A stretch of 64,000 bases of DNA from the NCBI GenBank assembly GCA_965153455.1, contig OZ234498.1, forward strand, positions 19,654,001 to 19,718,000, read 5' to 3'. Under the pieces are notes generated by a model. That model was not told where the DNA came from. It saw only the letters and a program-made list of their open reading frames with translations, and made no database searches. Below, piece after piece: positions 27,821 through 41,565 of this stretch; position 1 is the first letter of the stretch, and each line of letters opens with the position of its first letter. The position numbers and the translations under genes were made by a program. This DNA is from Sphagnum compactum. Its lineage: Eukaryota > Bryophyta > Sphagnopsida > Sphagnales.

Positions 27821-30800
27821 TTGCAAAAGAACCTGTGCTGGAGTTTTTCTTCAAGGATACAACAGACTGTTATCAGACTTTACCTTAGTGTCTGCATGAA
27901 ATCAAGAATGCAGCTCAGAATCATCTGCCTTGTACTGAAGAAGAAGGCTCTGATTTGGCATTTTCCAGTCTGATATGCTCTTCTTCTTTTAAGGTCCTGC
28001 TTTTCTTCTTCACCCAGGAGCCGCCTCTTTCCCTGTTGGGTTTGTGATTTGAAACATGATGGTGTTCACTGGATGCATCACATTGAATCATTATCTTTTG
28101 CAATTTTTTTTGCACCTGTGAATTCCTTGGCCTGTACCCAATTTACAGTGACAAGAAGAGACTCTGAAGCTGCTGTCGCAGAGTTGATCAATGCAATTCC
28201 TGGTTGTTTTGTTTCAGGAACAAACCTTTGGAAGCTTGAGATTCATTCGCTCTTTGATTCAGGATGTTGCTTGTTTGTAGAGATTTGGAAATCCTAGAAG
28301 TCCATAGATAGGTAGCTTGCACGCAAGATCATTGCAACAATTCTTTGTTCTGCAATTCCTAAATTGCATGAAGTCAAGCTGACACAAAGATTGCAATTCT
28401 GTTACAAGCCAGAAAGGAAGAGCTTCACACTACCACGCAAGCATCAATGATCAGGATGGATGCTGCGACTGACCATCAGGTTTGAAGGTCGAACCTATGA
28501 CGATCTCACAAGGACACCATCATCAAGACTTGTCATGCAATGATTGTTGGGGACAATGATGAGGTTTGAGTCAATTTATTTCTACCATCTGTTCATGCAT
28601 TTAGAACCTTAACTTGATGGTTACGAATAAAACCTTAGAGAATCTTATAATTGGGAGGAGATTGTATTTGTACTAGTTTGAAAGGATTGTATCTTTGCTA
28701 GTTTTGTAGGCGAAGTGTCGTGACCTTGACCTTGAGCTCATGATCAAAGTTTAGGCATGAAAGGGAAATGAAATAGGAGAGTGTTTCAAAACTCAAGCAC
28801 ATCTCACAAATGTGGAAAAGTGCAAAAAAACGAATCCCAACATTCCCAAGTGAGTTTTCACTTTGAGAGTTAGAATATCACAAGTGTCTTAAATTTTTGA
28901 GACAAGGTTTCAAGAATCAAACCTTTTTCAAATTGAGCCTTCTATAGATTATTGAAAAGGTATTTGTAAAATAAATATTGAAAATGAGTTCACATTTTTC
29001 ATTCGGATATTTGAAACACAAGTTATGGTGGGAAAAAAAAATTTAATCAAAATGACAATTTGCCTCTCACTCATTAAGCCACAAAGACACATGGTGGAAT
29101 GGCCTTACACCAAATACGACATTAAAAAGGTCTTTTCAAGAGCAAGAATTACTTTTTTTAAAAAACTTTTCAATTGAAGTTAAAATGTGAAAACTATGAG
29201 CTAACAAAGTTGTGGGAAAAGTTATGAGGTTCACAACTTGGCAAAATTGAAATTTTTGCCATTTCCATGTAATCCTTATCACTAATCACAAATTATATTA
29301 AAGGGAGGCAAATAGTGATTCCTCTCAAGTCTGGGTCATGGTGTGTATTGTGAATCTAAGTTGCTTGTGACCCATATGTGCACCATTTTGCCTTCAATTT
29401 GCACTAATTGTCTTTTTTGTATTGCATATGGACTTCACCTTGAATTCACAATTGTCAATTCATCATAATCTTATATTGGAGCTTTCATGCTTTCTTTATG
29501 TAAAAACTAGGGAACGTACCTTGAATTTGCATTCCACTACAAAATCAATAATTTACAAGGTTTTTTTGTGTGCTTAATACCACTTGACAAACCTAAAGGC
29601 ATGTCATGAAAATATATATCACAAATGAGACAAAGGGTATGTGGTTGTTTGCACTACCTTGCTTCTAAAACATGTGAGTGTTGAAACTTGGGACCTTTTG
29701 AACTATGATTCAAATTGTTGTCAATTTTGATATTATAGTATCTACCTTATGACCAACTCAATTGACGGGTGAATCATGAGCATGTTTTTTTTCATTGATA
29801 TCCTATTATGAAATGTTACCTATAGTTGACAATCTTGCAACTTGTGCAAGCCCATGGAAGTTAACCATTGTATGGACTCAAAATATTGGAATTAATAGCA
29901 CATGGACTTCACATTTAGGTTTGTTAACACATCAAAAGTGAACCAACACCCACAATTGTACCAAGTCCCTATTTTGAATAAGACATTTTAAGGGCCATAT
30001 TAAACCAAGGAAACATTATTATCGCAAGGTAAGTATCATTAACCATGAATGCACCCAATGGATGATATGTTTTGAACTTTTATGTTGTGATGGGCACAAG
30101 GAAATGTGATTGTTTTTGTATTTTATATCAAATCATGTCATGGTGAATTAACAATGGAACGAAGGGCGTGACGTGATTGCTTAAATTGCCATGGTTTTAG
30201 GACATGTGCAATATATTTCATGTTAATCCAAGCAACCACATTCAAGTCAAGATGTTTACATGGTGTCGATGTGTTTAATTAGTGCATTTTTATTGTTTCG
30301 AAAAATTTAAGTTTTTACACGACGAGGTCAAGGGGTAACAACAATGGACATAGGTGTGGGAGAAATGCATGACAACTAAACATCAATGTTTGTTTGGGCA
30401 AAGACCTTTTATCAATATGAATATAAGCTTTCCATTGTCACCAAGTGCATAGTTTACATTTGTAAGCTTTGGTTTTCCACCTTTTGCATGAAGGCTTGTT
30501 GCAAAAAGTTAAAGTGTTTTTAAAAGTCCAATTTCAAGGTTGTTGGTTTCAACTAATGACGTTAAAAAAAGAGGAATTTTAAAAAGTTATTCAAGATCAT
30601 GTACAACAATTTGCATAGTAGCTTGCACATGAGCTTGACATAGAAGGAAGTATATGTAAAATTTCAAAGTGTAGTGGAAGGTAGGGGGACCATGGTTGTT
30701 TTACCTTCAACCTCAAATGGACCAACATTGGGAATGATGTAATGTGTTACATGCATCCATTCAAAAATGTGAACTCGTGGATTATATATAGGGCACAATC

Positions 30801-31799
30801 AATGTAATTTTTTTTGTAAAAGATCATGAATGTAGTGTGGACCATAGACTTGCCATATATGGGATGTTCAAGATGGAGCACCAATTGGTCCAATGCCATG
30901 GCATTTGGACAATATGATTAACGTAAAACATTTAAGAATCATCACTTGTAATAAAGTTTTATGTTTCTTAGTGCAAAAAAATCATTCCATTTTGAGTTAT
31001 AAAAATGTTTACCTTCTTGTTCATCAATTATAAATATTTAGCATGCCCACAAACAATGAATATGGAGCTTACACATCTACATATGGAACTTTAAAGTTTT
31101 TGTGGAAATTTTAATGTGACAAAAAAATATGGGTTTAGGGCTTCTATGTAAAGAGGGCATTCATTGTTGTTGTCTTGGCGCTTGAACCCACTTTCTATTT
31201 CGTTGTATTGTCATGCACACGAGCACATCTAATGGGGAGGTTTTTTGCTGATGATTACTATGCTTTTAAATAAAATTAGGGATCAATGTTATGTTCTTTG
31301 TTTTCTTTTTTGTGTGGTGGAGAATGGTGTGACTGATGGAGCTGGACAATGGTGCAAGACCACAAGAGGCATCGGGAATTCCAAGTTAAAGACCTTGGTT
31401 GTTTTGTTTTTGAGTTGCTAATGTTTTTGTGCATAGACTTGGTGTGTAGACTATGTTGTTTGGTGTGAGGTTGAGTTTGGGATAAATGCCTGTAAGATGC
31501 AATTGATGTTTTGTTGACTCCAAGAATTTCGATGTGCTAGAGTTAAAAACAAAATGTTAGTCTTTGGTAGGTCTTTAGAAGTAGATGATGGAAAGGATCA
31601 GAAGTTGTAGAAGATTTATTGGCTAATCAATTGTGGAATTCACCACTCAAATTTATATATTTGACTCAAGCTTTAATCATTGTTAAGGATGGTTGAGTAC
31701 CTTGACACTAGGAGTTTCGAGTAATTATTCCTTCATGGAAAGGAATGGATGTTTATTAGGATATTTTTTGAAGTTTTGCCAAGGAAGGGATCAAAACTT
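27821..31799. other. 3' flank of CDC48B, then AT-rich DNA
   Basis: 27821-28700 keeps gene-like composition and probably holds the 3' untranslated region; a plus-strand frame at 28049-28297 matches nothing I know. From about 28.7 kb the DNA is AT-rich with no supported gene. Confidence 0.5.
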
Positions 31800-33330
31800 G
31801 TTAAACACCTTTTTCAAACCTTGATTAACTTTTGATTGGGAAACCAATTGTTTTTGAATTAGTTTGTGAGAATCCACAACTAGTGACCAAGATAGCCACA
31901 AAGAGGGTATCTAGAGTGTTTTGATCCATCATTTATTTTAGTTTAAGACTAATATTAGCATTACATAGGGTTGCTATGATTTTGATTGTTGTATGAACAT
32001 TCATAGTTGAGGTGTGTATGGCATTGTCACAAAAGTTATCAATAGAATGGAATGGAATTTTTTGTGTTAAGTTGATGTGGTTATAGATGGTGCAAGCTCA
32101 ATAATTGGATGCAACATGGTGTTAACAACTTGCTTATGAAATGACCAACCATCATTTATGAACATCTTTTGCATTATTCACATGTGAATGGTTGAAAAAA
32201 TCTTATAAATTAATATAATTAATACTTTGTTTAATGGATTTGAATTTGTTTTGATTTCAATAAGGTGGTAGCATTTGAATCATGAATAATTAATGTTTGT
32301 TATGTGATGTAGAAAAGTTTTAGGATGGTTTGAAAAGGAGCCTTTAGTGATTTTGCATTTTCATGTGATGCAATGGTTATTAAAAAGCTAAGATATGGAA
32401 TATATTTTAAATTGCATGCCAACTTTACTAGAAGCATTCCAACATGAAAAAACATATTGGTACTTTAAATTGACATCATATCAATTATAATTTCTTTTAA
32501 ACCTCGTAGTTGATATGATTTTGGAATTAATCAAGTTTAACAAAAAGTTTCAAGTTAAGTTAGTAGACCTAACATCAATAGGTTCTAGCTTGGATGTCTA
32601 CCTTTTTATTTTATGTAGACTTTTTTTATGTGCATTTAATCCTAGCTTTGGTCGATTTTCCAAGTGCTTAGGATTTTTTTTTCAAAAGGCAATAACACAT
32701 TTGAAATTAGTATATATTAAACAAGATAGTGTAAAAATTGCACATCAATTACCTGATGATCTTCTATGCGAAAAACCAAGTTCTTTACAAGATTATCAAA
32801 TCTTGCGAGGAAAGTACATTCAAAAAGTTATAGATACCCTAAATGATTGATTACCAATCTTACATATCTTTAATGTAGCAAAATTTTTCAACCCTAGGCA
32901 AAGTCAATCCAATCTATAATTAGAAAATTCATTAAATAGGTTTGTCCCAAGTGAGAATGACCATGATTTACATTGAATAAAAATGCATGACGTTGTTTAA
33001 ACAATGAAAGATGAGTGTTCAAAAGAATCCATTCATGACTTCTGGGCTCAATGTAATAGCACACTTAAATGATAAAGACCAATTAGTTGAGCTTGAACAA
33101 GTTATGCCAAAATCTTGTTATATTGATAAGCATAGAATTGTTCAAACAAGATTTTGTGAGGTAAAATAGAATGGAATGTGTTTTACAAATGCGGTTATGT
33201 TGAACATGCTTGATGCATTTACACATGTATCTTTATGCAAAATCAATGTTGTTGATTTGGATCGGTTAGATGTCCAAAAACAATGGAGGAATATGCAAGA
33301 GAGATGAATTTTAAGCCTTCAATGACTAAT
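31800..33330 (+). pseudogene. hAT-like (KIAA1586/ZMYM-type) transposase relic
   Basis: Plus-strand reading gives the DGASS..G block near 32090, a following F-C-I-I-H stretch near 32165, then LGWFEKEPL, CMPTLLEAFQHEKTYWYFKLT near 32410-32475, a 111-codon open frame at 32515-32850 with VDLTSIGSSLDVYLFILCRLF and ILRGKYIQKVIDTLND, and finally NVAKFFNPR. This order matches the domesticated hAT-type transposases and zinc-finger MYM-like proteins common in plant genomes. Stops and frame changes between blocks show it is dead. Its limits are approximate. Confidence 0.6.
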
Positions 33331-33439
33331 CATTCTAAGTTCCAAATTTCTTGTTCCTTTTTCATCTTTCAATTCACAATCTTCTATTTTGTATTCAATT
33401 TGTATATAATAGATTCTAGTTTTTTCTATGGACTAATAT

Positions 33440-33695
33440 CTTCTTGTGTCGATTTGCAACTTTTGTTTTGTTTTTTCAAAGGAGATAATTTAACTAAATA
33501 AATAAATGGATAATTGATAATCGATAGACTTAGTAGGTCTTATATCAATGATATAACATTTTGGGGTGTGTGATTATTGATTTGCAAGTTTTGTTTGTTT
33601 TCAAAGGAGATAATTTGATATGAATTATAATAACAGGTCTTATCAACGATCTAACATTTTGTGTGTGTGATTATGAATGTGAACACTTAATTTTT
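33440..33695. repeat. Two imperfect tandem units
   Basis: GATTTGCAA.TTTTGTTT, then TCAAAGGAGATAATTT, then GGTCTTAT, then TAACATTTTG.GTGTGTGATTA occurs twice in direct orientation, about 140 bp apart. It is non-coding and follows directly on the hAT relic. Confidence 0.65.
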
Positions 33696-34138
33696 TTAAA
33701 AAACATATAAAACACTAGTTCCATGTGTTCATTTTCAACTCGTCATTTAAAAAACATAAAATTAAAAAAATTAATTTAATGTGGAACAACCCATCGAAAT
33801 AACTAGCATCCAACGTGCTCCCTATTTGTAAATTACTATTACACATTGACTATTAATTCATTCGAGATAACTAAAAAATAAAATAAAAATTCAAACGACC
33901 AGATCCAACAACCCCATTGGCTTGCCCAAAAAAAAAAAAGCCACACACCCCTTGACAACCCGCTTGTTTTCTTTTTCTCTTTCCCGTGTTGGGCGGGTAT
34001 TAACACACTACAACAAATCCCCATCGGATATCAAAATCGATAACTAAAACATCAAATTCTCATGCTCGGGTTTTGAGATATACCCATGGATATCAGAAAA
34101 TCCAATATCTGATTCTTATATGTAGCCATGTTCTCAAG
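33696..34138. other. AT-rich intergenic DNA
   Basis: I see no gene or structured element here. Confidence 0.6.
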
Positions 34139-34440
34139 TTTTTTTTTTTTTTTTTTTCAAACACGTCAAATTACTAACTGCCCAAAAAACTGCCGGTTCT
34201 TTCATGGAACCTGACCCTTCTTTGAGATCTTTTGAAATAACCGGAACCGGGGGTTTCTTTTTTGCTTTGGAATTTTTCTTCCAATAGATGGAACCGGCGG
34301 GTTTTTATTCCGAAGGTTGGGTCCCTGAAGACGGGGATCCGGGGGTTCTTTCTTTCGGGTGGCGGCTGGGTGCCCGAGTTCCCGGAGCCGGAGGTTATCA
34401 AAACCCATCAAATACCCGCCGCCCAACGCCACTGGAAAGT
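34139..34440 (-). repeat. GC-rich block with terminal poly-T (possible SINE-like retroposon)
   Basis: A run of about 20 T at 34139-34158 adjoins some 280 bp of GC-rich DNA with repeated ACCGG and GGGGGTT words. Read on the minus strand this is a body followed by a poly-A tail, as in a SINE or other retroposon. I could not identify A and B boxes, so the class is open. It lies about 500 bp upstream of ERO1. Confidence 0.35.
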
Positions 34441-34469
34441 ACTTCCCTGCAGTGGAGCCTACACGAGAG

Positions 34470-34518
34470 CGAGCGAGCGAGCGCGCGCGCGCGCGTTGTT
34501 GTTGTTGTTGTTGTAGGT
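34470..34518. repeat. GCGA/GC/GTT simple repeats upstream of ERO1
   Basis: A GAGC tract passes into alternating GC dinucleotides and then into GTT trinucleotides. The alternating GC run could adopt Z-DNA. It lies in the probable promoter or leader region of ERO1. Confidence 0.8.
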
Positions 34519-34944
34519 GGATGACAGGGCGGAGGAGACACTACTCGCTGTTGCACGCCGACATGAGTCACCTCCAGCAATTGCCTCATGGCCCTCCCCC
34601 CCGGCGCAGAGTTCAAACAAATGCCTGCTGCTGTTTGCAGTCTGTTGGAGATCCATATCGACCGATGCGCCGGTGGAAGAACTTATGCTGCAATAACGGA
34701 TCGATATACAGAGTGCAACACAGCGAAGACTTTCTTGTTCTTGTTTCTTGTCCACGAGGCGCGCGCACAAGCATATCGGATTCGATGTTGTAATGGACTG
34801 TCAATAGGAGAAAGTTCACCAAAAGAAGAAGAATAAGAAGAAGGAGAAAGCTTACTGCGCAAAGAACCAGAGAGATGTTTGCAAACCATTGAGAAGGACG
34901 TAAGAGTATACACAGGTAGAGGAAGTGTTGTTTTGGGACAAAAA

Positions 34945-37900
34945 ATGAGTGCAGACGCTTCAGAGCACATAGAGGGAGATGAGGAGAAGAAGCGCAGGAG
35001 CAGGAGCGGGAGGCAAGCCTGGTTGGGGTGGTGGCCATGGAAGTTCATTCTGGTAGCAACTCTGGTGGCACTTGTGGCTGTTGTTGTGGCTTACCAGCAG
35101 CAATCTCAGCAGCTGCGTTGGTTTGTGCAACAACCTCCCCTACTACCAGGACACACTTCCAAATCATGTGGATGCCAGGTATGGATTTCTCTATGCAACA
35201 ATCACTCAAGCAAGAGAGCAAACAGTCATCGAGGTTTTTGTGCGTGAATTCTGTTGAGCCATCAGCGTGTGGAGGTTTTGAATTCTGTTCTAATCATGTG
35301 GATTTGAAGCTCGTTCACAGACGGCAGCATCATCATCATCTTCTTGTTTGCTTGCTTGCTTCTGATCTTCTTGAGCTTCTGCTTGCCTTTGCTCTTTGTA
35401 GTCAGTCTCCTTTGGAAAATTGTTGTGTATGTGTTACAGGGTCTGGATGAGTTCCAGGGGGCGGTGGAGGATTGTTGCTGTGACTATGCAACAGTGGATG
35501 CTTTGAATCAAGACTTTCTGCATGACATTCTTAAGAAAATTGTGAAGACTCCTTTCTTTCGCTACTTCAAGGTACTGACCTTACATTACCTCTCTTTTCT
35601 TGATATGTTCCAATGCACAACATGTGTGTGTGGATGGGTTCTGTAGGTTATGGCTTTCAGGAAAGATGTGGAATGATAGGTTTCATTGCTGCCTCCTCTC
35701 TGCATTGCAGAATGTTTCTCTGACATTGGTCTTCTTCTCTTCATCTGTTCATGAATTGGAATCTGTGCCTGATTCAAAGCAGACTATTAGGGTGTTATTG
35801 ATCTTCAGGTACTTTTGGGAGCTTGGTTCAGTTCTGGGATTGCTTGCAACAGTATGTTCATTGTTCTTCTCATGCTGCTGCAAGAGGCTTATGTGTTGTT
35901 GTGGCTTCAGAGAGAGACTGTGGGGTTTTAATTGCAGGTGAGGTTGTGGTGTGATTGTCCATTCTGGCCAGAGGATGGCATGTGCCAGTTGCGTGATTGC
36001 AGTGTTTGTGAGTGCCCGGAGAATGAGTTTCCAGCTAGCTTTAAAGGCCTTGGCTCAGACCACTTGACATGTCAGGAGGGAAAACCTCAAGGTATTGTGG
36101 ATCGCACACTGGATGCACAAGCATTTCAAGGTTGGACAGAGACTGACAACCCCTGGACCCATGATGATGAGACACAGAATGGTAAGTTGTTTACTGGTTA
36201 ATATCCTTTTTGTTTCCAGCTCCGCCCTCTGTTCTGATTAGGAGTTTCCACACAAAGTGCCAGACAGCTAACTTTCTTTTGGTGAATGTTACACTTGGAA
36301 GTTTTTGCGTTTAGAAGCCAGAAACTGGGATGAGTAGGCAAGTAGGATGAGTGGAGATTTGTGAATTTATTGTTTTGCACAGATTTTGTATATGGTTTGC
36401 AAAGAGTGTAGTTTAAGCTTTGGCATGTGTGGATTTGTTTGTCCAGTTCTTCCTGGTTAACTAGGTGCTCAGTTGAATGCACAAGAATCCTGGTAGAAGA
36501 TGGATGCAAGTTTTCTGAAAGCTTTGGGTGTTGATTTTCAGGAGACGTAACCTATGTAAATTTGTTGCTGAATCCTGAGAAATTTACCGGCTACACAGGA
36601 GTGTCGGCACACAAGATTTGGGAGGCTATATACATGCAGAATTGCTTCAAAGGTGGTTTTTTGACGTTTCCACACAAATATCAGGATGTGAGCTGGATCC
36701 ATGGATTTTGACCTGTGCAAATAATGCAGCAATGTCCACTTTTGCAGTGGCCAGCATTTGATTGCCTTGAGACAGTGCATTTCACATGTGTATATCTGGT
36801 GTTTTGAGTAGGTAACCTTGTCAGTTTCATTCCAGCTTCTTGATCAGGTTCCTATCATTTGCATGTCTGGATGTTCTACAGATTAGGGTTGCTAGAGAAG
36901 ACAGTACAGTGCTTGTACTGGGTCTTCAATTGCTCTGTCTCAGTGAGAACTGTGGCTAGTATAGGTCACCAATTCATAGTTCAATATTCAATGTGGATGT
37001 TTGGTCAGTGCCAGCAGAGAATGTGGGAAACTCTTGTACTGTAGCCAAATGGAAGGCCTAGATGCAAGTCATCTTCAGGGGACAATATCTCAGGTTTCCT
37101 ATTGGAGTTTTGATCCCTGAAATGCAATTTGATGGATCAGGTAGTGCAGATAACTTTCTTGTCAAGTGGTTGCAGAGGGCGAGAGGGATACATGTGCTGA
37201 GAGGCGTGTATTCTACAGGCTTATATCAGGCCTTCATACCTCTATATCCACCCACATTGCTGGAGATTATCTGCTTGATGAGGCCACAACTAAGGTGTGT
37301 AACAATGTGCATATTTGCTAAAGTTTTCTGATCTGGTAGGTATAGAAATATTGCAGAAGTCTAGAACCACAGGCAGAAAGAGGTCATCTCAGATAGAGAC
37401 AGAAAACCACCTACTATGGACTGAGCTAGGTAAAGGAAACTAATGGATGAACATTTTGTAGCCAAATAAAGAGTTTCGTCATGTCAAGGTGGGCTCCTCT
37501 AGTGACCTTCAGTTTACATATTAATCAAGCCTACAGCAGTTGTCTGGAAGGACCTAGTGATGAGCAAACAGTAGAAAGAAGAGGTGGAGGGCACCATTAA
37601 TATCTGTCTGCATAAGCACTGCAAAGTACTCTGTGTTGTTGCAGTGCACCAGAGCTTTCAGGGCCTGGGTTTCTTGCAACACAAGGTAGGGGTATTCTTG
37701 GCTGCCACTGATACACATGAAATTTGCATGCTGCCAGGTTACTAGTGAACAGTCATAATTCTGTTTACATGTTACAAATAGTCCTTGTGTTGGTAACAAA
37801 AGTCTACGTGTGCGTGTGTTCAGTGGGGCAAGAGTTATGTGATGATGCATGAGCGAGTGCTGATGCATCCTGAGCGTGTACAGAATCTCTACTTCACTTT

Positions 37901-39323
37901 CCTTTTTGTCTTACGAGCTCTAACAAAGGTGTGTGATGTTTCTGTTCACATTCTATGTGTGACCATCATGTGAGGAGTATCACTAATGACTCTTTTTGTA
38001 GGGCCTCAAATCAGACAGGCAGTTTGATGGTTTTCATGTGTGTTGCATGGAAATGCTATGATGAGGAAGTGCAGTGTCTAAGTGAAACTTGTGCACATAA
38101 TTGTTTGGGCCTCTGGCTATCTTTAGCTCTTTTTCCGTGCATGGGAGCTTATAAACATATACAAAAACCACTAAAAATGAAAAAGAATATCAAGAAATAG
38201 CTAATCCTTGTGTTGTTGTGGTTGGCAAGCAATTCCTGAGTTTACTTTCTGTAACTAACATCCCAAGCACTGAAGTATATTGGTGGGTGCACAATCAGGC
38301 TGGGGCATACTTGTCACAAGCAGAGTATAGTACAGGCAGTGATGCAGAGGATCAAGAGACACAGGAACTTGTGAGAAGATTGGTAAACTGCCAGCAACTA
38401 CGAACTGCCTGCCCAATACCTTTTGATGAGGCCCAGATGTGGCGTGGTACTGATGGTGCTGAACTGAAGCAACAACTTCAGATCCATTTTCGTAATATCA
38501 GGTAGCACCTAGCATTCTTCATTCTCAGAGAAATTTAGAAGATATCAAACTAGTTTCGGCAAATGATTTCTTAGCACTTTCTGCAGCCACTGTTTTTGTA
38601 AGGTGGCAATCCTAGGATCATACACAAATTGACAGAGTTTATGAATTGCTGTTTGTGCTGGGTCCTTCCATCACAACATGTAATAGTGTTCATGTGTCTA
38701 GTTACACGTAGATGTGCATACATATGAGATGTTGAAAGTCTTGTGATGGGTCTATGTGAAAACTACTGACGTTGATGGCATTGATGTTGCAGTGCATTGA
38801 TGGATTGTGTTGGATGTGAGAAGTGTCGATTATGGGGCAAACTACAGATCCTTGGACTGGCCACTGCCTTGAAAATTCTCTTCTCTGTCGAGGATTCACC
38901 TGCCCACACTGTAAGTGCCTCTGATACTAGACTTCTCTGTTGAGTATTCCATTGCAGCTCAAAACTTTGGTAACTCTATATTGCTCTTGATTCTCTGCAA
39001 AGTTGACTGGCAAGAAGGTGGAAGCAGATCTCAACATTTTCAGATACAGTTCTGTGGCAGTCACATTTTGTTATTTCTTTTGGGGTTTGCAGCTTGATTT
39101 ACAACGGAATGAGGTGATAGCACTGGTAAATCTCCTCTCCAGATTATCAGAATCATTGGAGTTGGTGCATGAAGTTGCAAATGATATTAAAACGTCCAAT
39201 AAACTCTTAGGTAGAGTCTCTAGTGGGGGTCTTGGTCTACCAAACGAAAGCAAGAGTAGGTGGTTTTTAAGGGAAGCAGATGAATCAGTGAAGAGTCTTC
39301 AGAGTTTGTTTGAGGGAATGTAA
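34945..39323 (+). CDS. ERO1: ER oxidoreductin-1 (thiol oxidase)
   Basis: Nine exons join in frame to 498 aa: 34945-35178, 35440-35571, 35938-36181, 36542-36652, 37176-37294, 37824-37928, 38299-38501, 38793-38910 and 39093-39323. A cytosolic basic stretch (KKRRSRSGR) precedes a membrane anchor at about residues 33-50, as in plant ERO1. The shuttle pair is CQLRDC (138-143) and the FAD-proximal active site is CVGCEKC (388-394) in the block [15 protein letters not shown]. Other hallmarks are [65 protein letters not shown] and [13 protein letters not shown]. The enzyme reoxidises protein disulfide isomerase in the ER lumen and passes electrons through FAD to oxygen. All catalytic cysteines are present, so it should be active. 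Confidence 0.96.
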
Positions 39324-39829
39324 GGCGACTCATGCCATTCTGGATCATCATTCTTTCAGGCAGCATTAAAAACAAAACAGGGGTTGCCTTTTGCAAGGTT
39401 TCTTGGCCAAAATTATATATATATATGATCTCTATCATGAAGCAAAGATTGATTGAACTTTGCAATGGTTCTTCTTTTCCCCTGCTTGTAGAAAAGTGGG
39501 GAGCAACCTTTGTGAAAAATTATTCTGAAGTTCATCACGACTTCAAAGCTGCAAAAGACAGTCAAAAGATAGAAAATTTATCCATTAGTTAAACTAATAT
39601 AATGGATAGCTTTTAGGGTTTAGGGCAGAAGGACTATTTTGTTTGATTGCCACTCATTTGAAACCTATCACTTACTGTATTTTTTCAACAATTCAGACTC
39701 ATAAAACCTTGTGCCATTAAGCATTTGCTCAAGAAAGAACAAACAAAGAAAAATCACCTACAAATTACATTGGTGGAGTTGTGAACCCACAAAATTCTTA
39801 TGATTATTGGCCTAATATTAAAGTTATCT
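39324..39829. other. 3' flank of ERO1
   Basis: This is probably the 3' untranslated region followed by intergenic DNA. I see no other gene. Confidence 0.5.
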
Positions 39830-40125
39830 GTAAAGTCATCCTCTCTTTCACCCCCTGTCACCCCTGCATTCACCCCCTATCTCCTCTTTCAGTGGTATCC
39901 GCAAAGTAATAAAATTTTATTAAATCTCAGTATGAAATGCTGAAACTCAGCATTTAATGCACGCGGTTTGAGAGTAACTATAGTAGTTGTACATGTAGGA
40001 GCAATGAATGGTTTTAGCAGCGGTGGAGGCGCTCAGGAAAAAGGAAAGAGGGGATGAAACTCAGTTTACCACCAAAATTGGTGGAAAAACTAGTTTGGGT
40101 TCATTTCCAGTTACACATTTGATGC
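39830..40125. repeat. Dispersed repeat R2, copy 2
   Basis: This is the inverted partner of the block at 13445-13770. It contains CTCTTTCAGTGGTATCC, CAGTATGAAATGCTGAAA, CATTTAATGCACGCGGTTTG and CCAAACTAG-type ends matching the other copy in reverse complement. A plus-strand frame at 40008-40289 that overlaps it is a chance product of the repeat. Confidence 0.75.
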
Positions 40126-41340
40126 ACTATTATGCAGAAACTGACCATTCTCACCCCCTTAATCACCTAACTTTTTGGATAACTTTATTAAGTACATTTA
40201 CTTTCTTAATGAAACTGAAAAAAAAGGAAATTGAGAGAAATTTTCCAATAAAACAATTAACAAGTTTGTTGTGTCTGCATGACCCTTAAAACCCATACAA
40301 CTCAATTTTGTGTAAAATGAAAAAGCAGAAAACACAAAATCAAGGTGGGCATCTCTAACCTTAATTTTTTTTTCCAATATGTGATCTTGACCATCTATTT
40401 GTTGATCACGACTAACTAGGCATTCATATTTTTAAGAGACGATCGACAAAAAAAAGATATATTAGGAATTTTGGACCAAAATAAGGAAATATGTCAGAAT
40501 AGCCTTATTGATAATACTATTATATTAAATCATGTAATTTTTCAAATATTTATCTAGCAAATTTGAAGATTATGAGATTGAAATCATTTGCCACAAACAT
40601 GGTTTTTAATAAAAAAAATTCTCTCAATTTTGTGAGGTGGGTGGACGAATAATCATCCACAAAAGTATCTTTTTTTTTCCCAATATATATCCATTTGAAT
40701 TTTTTTATAACCAACTTGTATGATACATAGCCTCATAGGATTAATTGCATATAATAATATTTGTTGTTAATAAATGTTCAACTAATCTTGTCCTAATAAT
40801 CACATTAACAATTTTTTTTTTTAAAACATAAATTGTGTCACTTAATGCAATAGGAGAATTGTTGCATTAATTAGGTAATTAAACAATAAATCCATTTCTC
40901 ATAAACATGAGAAAACCATTGCATTTGAAATGATCAATTGAATTAAAGTTCAATGGTGGAATTGGCTTGGACATGGGGTCTTTGAGCCCCCTACTTACAC
41001 ATTCCAAACCACATAATGTCAAGTTGGAGAAATATGTATTTGAGAAAATAGTTTTTTAGTTAGGCAGTGTTTTTTTTTTTTTTGGCTTCGATTTTAACAC
41101 TGGTTATCATCCACAAGGAGATTTAGCCACCTTTTGGCTATAGGCCAGCTATGAAAGTAGAAATTTACTTAAATGGCTTTATATATCATGGCTACTTGGT
41201 CGAACAATGAGTAGAAAAATGGCGATTTTTCAGATTTTTAATCGATTTTTGGCGATTTACAAAAAAAGGAATATTTGACGTAAATTTATTTTTTTGAAAA
41301 AAATTTGCCACCAAAAAGAAATCGCTGATATTAGGTATAA
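40126..41340. other. AT-rich intergenic DNA upstream of RPL4
   Basis: This stretch has many A/T homopolymers and no gene. The last 100 bp lead into the telo-box region of RPL4. Confidence 0.6.
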
Positions 41341-41343
41341 ATA

Positions 41344-41442
41344 ATAGGGTTTAGGGTTTAGGGTAACCTAGCCCTAATTCTCGTTGCTAAGCCCTAATCT
41401 GGACGGCCACGAATAGGGGTAACTGAACCCTAACCCTAATTT
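41344..41442 (+). promoter_or_regulatory. Telo-boxes of the RPL4 promoter
   Basis: AGGGTTTAGGGTTTAGGG lies at 41346-41363, and GAACCCTAACCCTAAT at 41425-41440. Paired telo-boxes in both orientations close to the start are typical of plant ribosomal-protein gene promoters, where they support growth-linked expression. Confidence 0.7.
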
Positions 41443-41565
41443 CTGCGGGGCGGCTTCCTCTGTCTCGTATCTATTTGCATCGCTGCAGAAGTTTGTTTCC
41501 TTTCGGAGGTTGCGGTTTGGTAGCTTGTGATCTTCCTCTTGCTTGTTGTTGCAGTGGAAAAAGTC

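Noticed and set aside
34359-34836. Plus-strand frames of 144 and 82 codons upstream of ERO1
   Set aside because: They cross simple repeats and the GC-rich block. The true ERO1 start at 34945 opens the conserved membrane-anchor exon.
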